Shown in pieces: positions 23,066-35,440 of a stretch of DNA of 64,000 nucleotides. The notes beneath the pieces are model-generated. The model was given only the letters and a program-made list of their open reading frames with translations. It had not been told where the DNA came from and searched no databases. This stretch comes from Pithys albifrons albifrons (taxonomy: Eukaryota > Chordata > Aves > Passeriformes > Thamnophilidae), in NCBI RefSeq assembly GCF_047495875.1, contig NC_092459.1, positions 8,808,965-8,872,964 on the forward strand, written 5' to 3'. Within the stretch, counting starts at the first letter, position 1, and each line of letters begins with the position of its first letter. Both the position numbers and the translations under genes were made by a program.

Positions 23066-26000
23066 TGTATCTAAAGAAACGAAAGAATTTTTTAAGTGTT
23101 CACCTCTCCACTCCTGCCCTCCCCACACCTCCTCAGAGATTTGTTTAGTCATGAAGAACTCCTGATAGATTTGCAACTAATATTTCAGAGGGATATTTTA
23201 TGGTAATTTTTCTGGTCATCTACATTTTATTCAATATTATTTTGTAAGTCTCACTGAAAACTGGAAGGCCACACTGAGAGCCATTCAAAAGAGAGCGATC
23301 AAGGTCTCCAGAGTATGGAAAAAATCTTTTGAGAGGAAAAATTGAGCAGTTCTGTATTAACTTTATCAGAAGCTTCTTTTTGTTTTGACAGCACCTGATC
23401 TGGAGATAGAAACATTTAAAATACAGCTTAGGCCTGAAAACCTGGTCCTTAAAACCCAAAGATCATTTCAACTGAACAAAGCAGTAGTTTAATGAGTAAC
23501 ATATCTGTCTTTCCTTGTACTAGAGATTTCCATTTTGATTGCTGTTGGTTAATGGTATTGTATCATTGACAAGGCAAGAAGAAAATCTGAAACTACCCAC
23601 ACAGCAGAGAAAGGGTATAAAATAGCAAGAGTGATCACACGTGAACCTTAGGGACAGAGTGAAAAGCACTCCATAGGTGGAGGTAGGGGACAAAGCTGAA
23701 TTTCCATGTCATTCTTTGAGACTTTAATTCATGTTCAGAAAAGCTTTTTATATGTAAAATGTGTATTGGCCATTGCACTAACAAGAAAAATGCAAGTTTC
23801 CAATGGGCTTCAATTCCAGCCTTTTTTAATTAAGCTGTCACTATTTACAGATATAGTCTTGGCATTATAGGTAAAGGGCAGTTCTTTATGAGAACATTTA
23901 TGTACGGCAATTTCATTTTCTGTAAAATGTGTTGTTGCCTCCAGCTGTGACTCGATTTATAAACTGGAAAGCATTAGCTGGCTAAACAAAATTATCATGC
24001 ATTTAGTTACCAGAATTTTGTTATTATGCATCTGGCATGAGAATTTGACCCATTCATATTGCAGAAATGGAGAAGATATTTCTTGGTGTTTTGGTTATTT
24101 CTGAAATTCTACGGTGCATCTGAATTTTAGTGGCATTATGGTTTATCATAGTAATTCTTGTCAAAAACTAGGAACCTACTTTATAGCAACAAAATCCATC
24201 CCAGCCCACAGAATTAGCAATCTAAATCTTTCTCTGTGTTCTTTTTCTCTCTCTCTTCTTCATTAATGCTGTAACAGTGAAAAGCACAATTCCTAGAAAT
24301 GTCAAAGAAAATTGCCTATGAAGGGAAAGTATTATATCCCATGTGACCATTTACAGCAGAACTAGTACACTGAGGAAACTTTATTCAGCTCAATTAGATT
24401 AGATATACTGAGGGCAGGGAGAAGACAGGGGATATTTACATATCAAAGTTTTGAAATAAAACCCAAAGAAAGCCTCTCATGAGCAGTTTGGTTTTCTGGT
24501 CAAGTTTTCTGTCACCTCTCTTATCTGTGCCTGCTTTATATCTTTAGATAGTGAAATATTCAGGACAGGGGCTATGGCTCCATCTTTGCATGTGGTTGAG
24601 TTGCTTTTTGCAAAACGTGTAACAGGGAGTAAGTAGCATTTGTTATTGAATTGTAATAGCACCTTCAAAGCCCATCTGAGTTTGCAGTCTTACTGAGTTA
24701 GATGCCATACAAAATGCAAGTAAGAGTCTGCAATTGAATTTTTCTCATTAGGAAAAATTGCCTGGAGGCAGATAAGTTTTCCTATTATAGTGGAGTTGGC
24801 AGTGCTGGCTGGGAGCTATTGCAGAACAAAGATAACAGCTGGTCTTTGCCTTTCACTGGGACTTGAGAAGAAAATGCATCAGGATACAAGTGGATCCAAA
24901 TAAGACTGCTGTTGAATTGCTTTTATTGCAAGGCAGAGTTCACAAGACTGAAGAAATATAATCTGAGTAGTTTTTACTAAGAAGAGAATGGAACAACAAT
25001 ATAATAATATAATACAATAAGGGGTGGCATAGATTACTGCGGCTTCCCATGAATGAAAAGATTCTCACTGCTTCAGACAGTGGGGATCTGAGGCTCCTGG
25101 TCTGACATCTCACACAAGAGAGAACCAGAAATATATGAACTACAGATACCAAAAAGGAGGAGCAGAAAACAAAGGAAAAAATCCAGTGCCTCATGTCAAG
25201 GTCTATATCTAGGTGTTGGTTATGCTCCTACGCTGCTGACTGGATGTCTTTGTCTGTCTGAGGAAGACAGACATTTCTGGTTTTATCCGTGTTTTGCACC
25301 AGAACAATGACATGAAGTTTATATCTCACCCCTTAGTGGATCATTACAATCAATTCAGTTAATGCTAAGGTACAAGACGTTCTGTGGCCACGATGAGTTT
25401 CATAGGACTGTAAGTTGTGTGCAAGTAAATACTCGGTATTTTGGATGGCTTTAATTTCCTTTGCATCTTCAGAAGTAAAAACGAAGCTATAATACTTCAT
25501 CAAATAATGTCATACAGTTTGTAACCAGCACTGATATGCACTAGCAATGCTTTATCTATAAAGAATAGTTACTTCTAATCTTCTGATACATAGTTTAATG
25601 CTTCATCCTTCTGTTTCAAACAGTGATTATTTTTTGCTTACTAAGTGACCATAACCCTATATGCAAATGTGTGAAGGAATAAATATCACATACCAAAACT
25701 CAGAAAAGACAAGCACTGTTGATATACTCATGACACCCATCTCAATTTCTGCTTCCTATCAGCTGCAGATGCAGTACCTGAAAGTATATTGCTGAATGAG
25801 GAATCTGTTTTCTGAGGTACAAGGCCCAGAATGCTGAGGTGATGGCAGAAAGCAGTTCAGAGTGTTTCACAGCAATGAATGGAAACATCTGAATCTTGCA
25901 GTGACATCCATACTTCACACCCCCAGGGGACCCGTGAAGCACCTGGTAAAAGTCCCCTGACTGCGCATACACATCTGTGAGGATCTTCAGCTGTAGTTTA

Positions 26001-27406
26001 TTGGATCTACACTGGTTAACATGTGGCCAGGGGCTGAGAACAAAAGCCAACTTTGTAACCTGGTCTCCACCAAGGGAAGGGAGGGATTCTCTGCCAGAAT
26101 CTGACCATGGCTATTCACTCTGTCAAAGACAGCACTGAGTCTTACATATCATTGTGTCTACTTATCCTGGGAGTTCCCATGCCTTAATTACCTCTCAGTC
26201 ACCCTTTGTTAGCCAAAGACTGTACAGGGAGTTTTAAAAACATTTGGCTTAGATGTGGCTACTTTTGAAAAGAGTTCTTCTCATGATGTAGCAGAGAAAT
26301 TGTGATTTCATTAACTTAAAGCAAGTATTCCACGATAATAATAATTTTTTAAAAGTAATTGTGATTTAAAGCTTATACTTCTTGAACTGCTCTGCAAGGG
26401 AGTCCGATTAATTTATTCTCTGAACTTTATTAAAAGACAGAATCATGTTTTAAACAATACCTTTCTCTAAGGAGAGGACAATAAAATAGGCTTTTAAACA
26501 TAAGCTGACCTTCAAATAACTTACAGGATCATGACCTACAGGAACAAACCCAGTTATTTAGAACTAGTCAGTGATGAATAATTTCTCACTAAATCACCTT
26601 TAATGAAATCTGAGTATGAATTAGAGACTAAAATTCTCCATAGACCTCAGCAGTACTACTGTAATTAGTGTAATTTTTATTATCTTGATGCCTTTGTATC
26701 AGGTCTTAAATTCATAATTGACCCCAAGCTGAAATTTTTTGGTGGCTGGAGAATCTTAGGAGGAAACATTATATATACTTACTCTGTTCTTACTCCTCCT
26801 TGGTCACCAACATACAGCTGCTGTCCAAGACAGGATTCTGCAACAGAGACAGACTTTATTTGTGGATATCTGGGCAGCTGTTCAGATGTCTATCAGTGCT
26901 GTCCAGGAAGCAGTCATTAACATAATGAATAGCACTATGAATACAATTAAGTTTATTAAACTGTCAGGTTAAGAGTTGATGATCTCTGTGCTTAGGTCTT
27001 CTGAATTATTATATTGTTATATTTATGCCATTGAATATGACATTATACCTTATCATAAGCATCACCAGCTTGAGTAATGTTTCTCAGTTATACCTTGCTG
27101 CATATTCTTATTCCTTCTCTCTAATTATCTGTTCGAACTGGTTGATGTCTTTGTTCCACATACTTTCTCACCTTTCTATGATGATCATCCTATAATAAAA
27201 CTCCATTCTCAAGATTAAATGCTTCTCAAAGGAGAATAGAGTCAAGCAATGCACATAAAGGATATCGTGACCTTGTGCTGCTGATGGAAAATAGTGAAAT
27301 GTGTGCGTGAATAATCTTTCTGTGAATAATTTAAGTGGAAAACAAAAAAAAAAAAAAAGCTTAAAATTACCAGTGTCCTTTTTGTAACATAATGACACTT
27401 GCTTAA
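23066..27406. other. Unannotated, mostly AT-rich stretch
   Basis: No confident gene or repeat. The segment 23250-23330 (gagagccattcaaaagagag) is faintly CR1-like but too short to call. The region 23930-24065 has the look of a conserved non-coding element. At 25742-26050 the minus strand is open for 102 codons with splice-like edges (Part 2). An uninterrupted A run of 16 lies at 27343-27358. Confidence 0.5.
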
Positions 27407-27411
27407 GTGTC
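27407..27411. repeat. 5-bp TSD (gtgtc), left of LTR B2
   Basis: gtgtc directly precedes the LTR's TG and recurs at 28040-28044 after its CA. It differs from the ggaat duplication of copy 1, so the two LTRs integrated independently. Confidence 0.9.
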
Positions 27412-28039
27412 TGTCCTAGTTCAGCAGGAGGGACCAGCTAACCCTGTGTGGGGGTGATCAAAGCTGTGTATTCTACCCGCTCTATTCATTCCCCAAGGTC
27501 AATGGGCCATTAGCAGCAGCTGCCCAGGGAGCCATTATCAGCTTCACACCCAGCCTGAGGGGGGCGGAGCTGCTAATGGGCCATCAACAGTTCAACACCC
27601 TCTGGCTCCCAGAGTTAATCACCCATTGTGTGAGTCCCCGCCCAGGGGGAGGGACTGGGTGCTCTCTGAGGGTACATAAGGGGTGGGTAAGAAGACCTCG
27701 GGAACCTCTCGTCGGATCCAGAGCAGCAGCAGGACCTTGACAGGAGGAGATCCCCGCTCTCACCCAGACCACAGCCCTCGTCTGCACCAACAGGTTTTTC
27801 ATTTCCTTTTGCTCTGGACTTGGGGGAACCACAGGGGTTTCAGCACAAGGGCAAACAAACCCCCTTGGGTTTTGTGCCCCAGGACACTGGGTTATACTGC
27901 TGGGTTTTGTGAGTTGAAAGCAATTTCCCTTCTGTGTCAGTGTTGCTATTGTAATATTTTTATTAAATTTTAGGTCTGACTTATAATCTCTCTCGTGGTG
28001 AGTTCATTTCCCCTGCTGGTTCACCTTTAAACCAGCACA
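27412..28039 (+). mobile_element. ERV solo LTR, family B, copy 2 (plus)
   Basis: 628 bp, with the same ends as the copy at 18452-19079 (tgtcctagttcagcagg ... accagcaca) and flanked by perfect gtgtc TSDs. The GC box ggggcggagc (27561-27570), TATA-like ggtacataag (27671-27680) and ATTAAA (27962-27967) sit at equivalent positions. Several differences from copy 1 affect CpG sites (for example ctcgtcgg here versus ctcgttgg), as expected from methylation-driven decay. The 8.3 kb between the two LTRs contains no retroviral coding sequence. Same orientation and about 96% identity make the pair a substrate for unequal recombination. Confidence 0.93.
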
Positions 28040-28044
28040 GTGTC
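28040..28044. repeat. 5-bp TSD (gtgtc), right of LTR B2
   Basis: Second copy of gtgtc, directly after the LTR's terminal CA. Confidence 0.9.
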
Positions 28045-31000
28045 TTCACGTAAATCTTTACTTGGTGACTTAGCCTAGCAGAACTCTCCCATTGCTGAGG
28101 CTGAAAACCATCAGTCTGTTGAGAGGGTACCCTATTGTATCAAATGCTGGAAATAATAGAATGCATTGATGTGGCTGAGAGTTATGCATCTTGGTGTCAT
28201 GCAAGGAAACCTCCAGCCCTTCCACTTTTTGCCCTGCTGGGTGGATGATCAGCCATCCACAGCTTTTGTTGCAGTTGTCCAAACAAGAAATTTGTTGGCT
28301 TAGACTGAAGTGAGCCCTGTTTATACTATGTCAGAGCAACTCCCACAGGGAGTGTAAACTGTTTGACTAAAGAATCCTTTATTTCTAATGTTTTCTGTCA
28401 TTTCAGAATTTTCTGTACAAACACTAAAAATAATTTTACTGGCCGTTAATTAAAAGCATGAGAACTTGGAGTTAGTTTTTTTCTTCACAACTGTAGAACT
28501 TCACATTTGTTACAGAAATTATATCTATACTTACCTAAAACACCCATTCTTTGACAATTCATTAATTTGAGAATTTATTTCAGGTCAAAAAGAACTGCTA
28601 TGTAGTCAAATTCCTTACACATCATCTGAAGGTTTAGAGTTCTCAAAGGGGAAAATAATTGTTTGTGTTTAACTAACCAACATAATCAATCAGAATGATC
28701 AAACCTTCAGATTCGCAATTACTTATCTGGATGGGTTTGGGTTTTGTTTAATGGCTTTTTTTAAAGATAAGACTGTAAAATAACTCAAATTTTCATGATT
28801 TTGAGGCATTATATGTTCGTGCCAAATTAACAATAGGGGAACCTCAAACCTGTATAAAATATCTTCAGTGTAGACAGCATTGTCTATTATTAGTATTTAG
28901 AATGATTAAATTATAACTTCAAGTGTTTTTATCTGTACCTAATTAAAATAATTTGTTTTCCTGCTCACCATAAATTAAATGCTTTCAATCAAGAGTAAAA
29001 GGTCTTAATTAGTAGCAGCAGCTTAATTGGAAATAGAATAGTGAATCTTCATTTCACTTCATATGGATAGTCTCCAAATCATGTAAAGGGCAATAACTTT
29101 TAATGTCTAACCTGAGGCTGTTCTGTGATTAAATGAGAAACAACTCTGAATGTAGCCTGCAGAGGTTATTATCAATTTCATTACTATTTCTCCCATTTCC
29201 CTCCTTTTTAAGGAGTTTCTCTTAGAAAGCAGAACAAAGGAAAATAATTAATCTCTATTTTTTTCCTGTGCAAGAGGTGTTTTAATCTCGGATGCTTTAC
29301 TTATCAGAGAATACTTTGATGGTGATCTAATACTAACATCCATAATACATGTATGTCATAAAAAGTATTCTCATAGCACTGTTAATCAGAAGAATGCTAT
29401 TTATATTTTTCAGGTCCTAAAAAATTATGTTATGGGTAACCAACACTGGACATTACATTCAAGGAAAGTATTTTGCCCTTGAAAATGGTTGACTGTCTCG
29501 TCAGAATTTTTGCAATAGGATTACTTGGAGGGTAAAAAGGAGATTTCTAAGTCATATTAAAATATTCCTTGTAACTAACTAATTAGAGGTCTGAATTAAA
29601 AAATAAAAATATATTCATAGTCTCTGGACTCAGCAGAATATGATTAAACATATAGTTGCACTACATTACAAAAACAAATGTAAAAATAATTTTTTCTCTA
29701 CAAATACCCCCACAGCTGGTGTTGCTTCACTTTACTTCCCGGAATTCAGGGACCTTCTGTTTTTCCTTTTTGGATCACCCTTAAAACAGCTTTTTGCCAC
29801 ACTCGCACAATTCCTGTTCTTTGGATGATTCTAGTTGGCAAACTGTAGAGGCAGTTTCCCAAGTGGACTATTAGGCAAGGAGTTGATAGCTTGGTTAATA
29901 AAAAGCTAGCAAATTTCTCTTTGGAATTCTCTTTTGTTATTCCCAGTAATGAAAACACCTAAATTAACATTCTTTCATTATCCACTTTACAGAGAATTTG
30001 GAAGGTCTGTGGGCTCATGATTTATCCCAGAAGAATGTGTGCATTTATGTACATCTATATGCATATATGTTAATGGAAGGAATGTTGTGATTAAGTTTTA
30101 TAAAAACACAGTATCTGCATTTATATTTCCATACACATTGAAGTCTTGATCTAAATATAATTAAAAAGCCATTAAGAATAAATCCACTCTTAAAGCAAAT
30201 CAGTAAGAAAGCAGCTTCTCAATTCTTTGAAACACCAATATTTTCCTAATTTGCAATGAAATGGAGAATTATTTTCATGGGTGACTCAAGTAAGGATGTG
30301 TGAACAACACACTTACTTGGTGTGAGAACTGTCCAGGTTTAAGTCACTTACTTCTTATGGCACCTCGAAGCTCAAATCAGACCTGGATCTCCTGTGGGCC
30401 TGTGTGCAGGATGTGTCCTTAGGGTGTCTGTTGGCACAGGGCAGCCAACCTCACCACAGAAAAGAAATTCCAGCTGGGATGTGAGTTTTCTTTTCTCCCA
30501 AAAACTGATCAATCTGATTTCATACGGCAAAGTTTAGGCTTCTACCAGATGACAGATGAAAAGGAAAAATCCCAATGAGACCAAAAACCCCACCACTACC
30601 ACCCCAAAACAAACCAACCAACGACCAACTAAGCAATCACCCAAAGAAACAAAACCCCTCATTGCCTAGAATATTTCCCAGTTACTTTTTTGGGGAAAAT
30701 CCTGGACTGAGAGATTTAGGACACAGAGTGAAAAACGATGACTCTTTCCTTAAGGAGTAGGACAAGATAAACCTGATTAAATCATACAAAGTGTCATCCA
30801 TAAGAGTTGTAGGACACTTTTTAGGTATATGATTCTAATCAAAACTATAGCTCTTCAGACTTGGTAAAGGCTTCACGTTTCTGTACATCTCGCAACTCTT
30901 TTTGAGATATAGGTATGGAAAGTATATTTTGGATGTGACTGATACTTTCCTTCTCAGGAGGTCTCTGGAACTAATGATGGCCTGCAAATGGAACTGTGCA

Positions 31001-34000
31001 ACAGTTAAAAACTTTCTGTTTATATTAATGTCCTCCTTTCAGAGTATGTTAAGAAATACCTTATTTATCTTATTTCTCTAGCGACTTTTGATACAAAGTC
31101 TAAACAAAGATACAGGCTTGGAGGCAGTTTATCCTAGAATGATACCTAAACAAAACTTACGGACTAATGTGATTTTCAGGCTGATTTACACTGATGTTAA
31201 GAGTGTAATTAAAAAGCGTCAATGGTCTCTGCAGTGCAAAAGAAAAATTTTCATTCTGTGCGAGTAGTGTGCACAGAAGAGTCTCAACAAGATCTTAAGA
31301 GTATAAATTAAATACGAGGCTGAGCAGCAAAATTAGTCAAGGACAACTGCCTAGCAATAAGGGAAGGAAAGTGCACACATGGCAAGTTCCTCTCTTTTTT
31401 GGCATGTGAGTTTTCTGCTGCGTAATTCTTGCGACTTTTGGACTGATGCTTTTGGCTTTAACATTCTCTTAATGCACCGTGATGAACAGGGGGCTTTCTA
31501 ATCTACAGAAGACATGTTATGTGGAACTTCTTGATATATACTTAACGTACAGTCACCAGATTTCATGGGTTTGTATTTAATCTATCTAAAAGATCAAAGT
31601 AAATAATGTTTTTGATACCAGTTTAGTCAGCCCTAAGAGCTATGGGCTGTATCAAGACAATTACCACTTCTTTTAGCTGATACAGTGGGACTTGAAGAAT
31701 ATGTATTCTTCAATATCAAATGTAAAATGACATCTGTGTCCAAAGAAAAATTAACATAAAAATTTCCTGGAGTAAGGGAGAAGGGTTTTGAGAAAGCAAT
31801 CCAGAACCCTGCTATTTACAAGACATATATTAAATAGGACACTGGACACTTAGCAGTAATTTGAAGTATCCACTGTCAAATCGCTGCCTTGGAGGCATAA
31901 AGGTTCTGCCTGATTATTAATGAGAATTTTATTTTGACAAGCTAAGTCAGTGGTAAGTTTATTGCACGTGTGTATGAAAAGATGAAGAATTTGTGTTCTA
32001 CTGCAAAATATAAATTGCCCTTCAACTTGAATAAGCAAATCTACCTGACTGATACACATTTTGTGGAATGTAGTCCTGCAAGAAGTTTGTGTATGACTCG
32101 TTCCATATTTGCATATTAACATCTGCCTATAAATGTTGCACGTGACATGTGAGGACTGTAAGATTTCACCTTTTACCGTGGGATTTCTGCCATTTCTACT
32201 ATTTATACCCAACCTTGCTTAGCATAACACTGCCTACAAAAGTATTTATTTTTGTCCTTTAGTTCACACATCTTAAAAATTATAGCACAGCAGTGTATCA
32301 ATCCCTAAATCACAACTGAGAGAGCCACAGAGTCTGTGATGTTCCTGGTTGTGTTAACAATGTTATTTGAAAGCCTGTCATGTCCGTGGTTGTCATACAT
32401 CTATGAGAATTCCTATTAAAATAATTTTTAATAGAGTAATGATTTTCTTATTAATAAATCCTTGTGATTCTTTTATTTTCTTGACAAATTATGGGACTTC
32501 ATTGATGACACTTTTTCACTAGCTAGTTTGAATAACTGCCAAATTAAACTGTGTAATAAGAGAGAGGAAGAGATAAGAAGTGCCCTATAACTGAGCTGGA
32601 CAAATGGAGGACTAGATGTCATTTTTCATTTTTCCTCTGTTTATAACACATTCAGTAGTACATCCAGTTCCTTTCTGATGGTTAGATAACATTATGGTAA
32701 GTATCTTAGATTAGGTAGGCATACTAGCCTTACAGAAAACTTAGCAATCTGACTATCATAGCAGAAATAATTTATAAATTCAGCTGTTCAGAAACTCTTT
32801 TCCTGCATGGTATAGCTAGTATTTCAACTTTTGCTTTTAGTTTAAAATAAAATAAATCAATTTTTCAACAGACTGAACAGTTCTACATATTTCTCTGAAA
32901 TTGCTGCAGTTTTTCACCAAAATGGAGTACATCACTCAAATTAATAGCTTTTTTGTAATTTAAATTTCTTATTTTTGTGCTGAAAAATAAGATAAACAAT
33001 GGCTATCCAGATTAATTTGGCTCCATATATATGAAATTATACATGCAATTGAATTTTTTGGAGATTAGTTAACACAGCCTCAGGGTAAATTCCTCCTTAT
33101 CTTATAGAGTACCCAGAAATAATTTCATTTGTTCTTTAAATAATTTTTTCTGTTTCAATCTTTACATTATAGCATAATATAAAATTAAAGATGCAATTGA
33201 GTTAGAATATTAATTCTATGCAAATAATTGTATAGATAAATAAATGGTTTCCTTGGTTAGAGAGTCAGAGTCAATACCATGATTTTGATGAACTCTCTCT
33301 CTATATGAGTTTCTTTGTGACCATGTTTGTTGCTAAGTATTAGACAAAGTGAGGTTGCCAAAACTTATCCCATGCTTCTGGGAGGCAATTCTAAAAACTA
33401 TAGTTGTCAGCCACAGTTCCTTCTGTTTTCTGGGGCTGCATCCAAGAAAGTTCTTCTTTAGAGGTTGTGCTTGACCTTGTTCTAAAAGTCTTTTACAAGG
33501 ACAACAGAGCCTTTTGGGCTGTCTCTTCAATACCCTAATCTTAAGCTATAGAGCAATTCAAAGGTAAAACCTGAAAATCCAAATATGCTCAAAAGCTCTA
33601 TGGGAAACTGAAACAAAAATGGGGAAAGAGCTTCATATATCTGGAATATTTGTGTCCTTATAGCCTGGCTAAGGACATACATAATCTTCTCCCACAGGAA
33701 TATCCTGAATATAAAGAACTTCAAGGATATGTACAGCTATGCAAATTTAGATATCTATAGTTAATAGTTAAAATACTCAATAAACTCCTGTTGAAGTCAA
33801 TGACAAGAAACATCTTCCTGAAGAAAGTGCCTCAGATTGCCTCAGCTGATCTCCTGCTCTTTTTAGAGTGCCATATTTTGCTCTGTTAAGCACAGAGAAG
33901 ATAGGAGGTGAGCTGAGTAACCTTGCATGCCACCCAGACAGTGTTTTCTTGTTTTATACCGAGGTACATCATAGGGCTAAGAGGTGATGAAAACATGAGT

Positions 34001-34454
34001 TATTAAAGCCAAACAATTTTCATCAGGAATGAAATAGAGTCATCTGTCTCACCACTGGCACAGAAGTGCACCATAGCTGTGTTGTAGTTCATTGTGAGCA
34101 GGAAACACAGATGCTTTCCTGCAGAGGTTGCTGGGCCAGCTGCCTGGTCCCAGCAGGGGAGACAAAGCATCAGAGCTGCTTTAATGTCCTCATCACTGAT
34201 GTGACTTCTGCTTGTGCCAGGTTTAGCTCTTGGAAATATGTCGGCCACTGAAGTACTGGGGTATGTTGCTGGGATCCATGTCATCATTTCCGGAGAATGT
34301 TTACTGAGGATTTGTATGTCATTAGCTTCTAATTGTTGTTCTCTTCTGATGATTTTTTTACAGTGTTTGCCTTAAAGGCTGAAAAGTAGAAGAGGGCTAA
34401 TTTTCCTCAGTGGGACTCTAACACTAGCAGTTCTGGAGATGGAGTTTCTTATGC
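28045..34454. other. Long unannotated AT-rich stretch
   Basis: About 6.4 kb without a recognisable gene or transposon. A 120-codon minus-strand frame (31850-32212) has no family resemblance. The interval 28920-29060 contains several TAATTA/TTAATT words and looks like a conserved non-coding element. An A/C-rich, G-poor patch lies at 30575-30660, and a perfect 22-nt inverted repeat at 31692-31713. A GC-richer island at 34030-34290 has open frames on both strands (94 and 61 codons) but no identified product. Confidence 0.5.
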
Positions 34455-35440
34455 ACCATCTTTAGATTTGCAGATGCCACCAAGGAGTAGGATGCAGTCA
34501 ATATGCTTGAGGACATGGCTACCACTTGGACAAATCTAAACAGGCTAAAAGAATTGTTTGTCAGGGACTTCATGAAATTCAGCAAATGGAATTGTATCGT
34601 TACTGGCTGGAGACTGTGCAGTTAGGGCGTAACTTTGCTGAACAGATCCTCTGTGTCCTGGGGAACAGCTGGCACTGACAAAGGCCACAGCATCCTCGGC
34701 AGCAATAACAGCAGCTTTGCCAGTAGATTGAGCAAAGCAACTACTCCCCTTTACCTGGTGCTTGCTAGACCACATATGGAATACTGCATCCAATTTTGGA
34801 CTCCCCAGGGCAAACAGAGTGTTGATGAATTTGAGCAAGTTTAGAAAATGGTAAGGGGAATAGATCCCATGTAGTATGAAGTGTGGCTGAAGAAAAAGCA
34901 CTTTCTTAATCTTGAGAACAGGCTTGGAGAGAACCAAATAGCAGCCTTATAATACCTAAGAGGAGGTTACCAAGCAAATGAAGCCAGGATTTCATAAAGT
35001 GGCATAGCAAGAAAATAAGAGACCGTGGTTATAAATTAAGAGTAGATTTAAATATAAATAGATGTATGCATCACACAAACACATAACTATAAATCACACA
35101 CACACATAGCTATAAATAACACACACATATATCTATAAATGCATATTTGTATATATGGTTCAAGATAGAAGAATGAAAAACAATAGGTATAAATTGAGCC
35201 AAGACAGGTTCTGACTGTAATCAAAGAATAACTTTTTCCCCAGGAGGGCAGTCAGGCAGCAGAGCAGGCGGCCCAGGGAGGTTGTCCAGTCTCCATCCTT
35301 GGAGCTTTACAAGATATGACTGAGCACAGCCCTGAGTAACCTGGTGAATTTAGTGTTGGCCTTGTTTTAAGCAGGGTATTGATCTAGAGACCTCTGGAGG
35401 TCTCAGCTTGAATGTTTGTGTGATTCAGTGATTCTATCAA
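34455..35440 (+). mobile_element. Longest CR1 LINE copy, ORF2 C-terminus plus 3'UTR
   Basis: The plus-strand translation, across frameshifts and stops, shows successive CR1 ORF2 landmarks. First comes a FADATK-like version of the reverse-transcriptase FADDTK motif (about 34465-34485). A VRDFMKFSKWN block (about 34560) matches the CR1 NLMKFN region, and ARPHMEYCIQFWTPQ (about 34765-34810) matches the conserved RPHLEYCVQFWAPQ. The 3'UTR ends with agacctctggaggtctcagc and gtgattcagtgattctat. The ORF is destroyed by stops and indels. Between about 35045 and 35170 the copy is interrupted by a minisatellite, with a CR1-like ataaatt-containing segment on both sides, suggesting an internal duplication. 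It is an old, inactive copy. Confidence 0.88.
35072..35140. repeat. Minisatellite, about 23-bp unit x 3
   Basis: Three units of the form (CA)n-CATA-CTATAAAT: cacacaaacacataactata..., cacacacacacatagctata..., and acacacacatatatctata.... Each combines a CA run with the same ctataaat word. It lies inside the CR1 copy and probably arose after insertion. Confidence 0.85.

Noticed and set aside
27343..27358. Poly-A tail of a processed pseudogene
   Set aside because: No gene-like sequence precedes it on the plus strand and no TSD was seen; a simple A run.
18452..28039. A single 9.6-kb provirus with two LTRs
   Set aside because: Each LTR has its own 5-bp TSD, and no retroviral gene remnants were seen between them.
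31850..32212. 120-codon minus-strand ORF
   Set aside because: No family resemblance, no splice or start context, ordinary AT-rich surroundings; likely chance in 64 kb of six frames.
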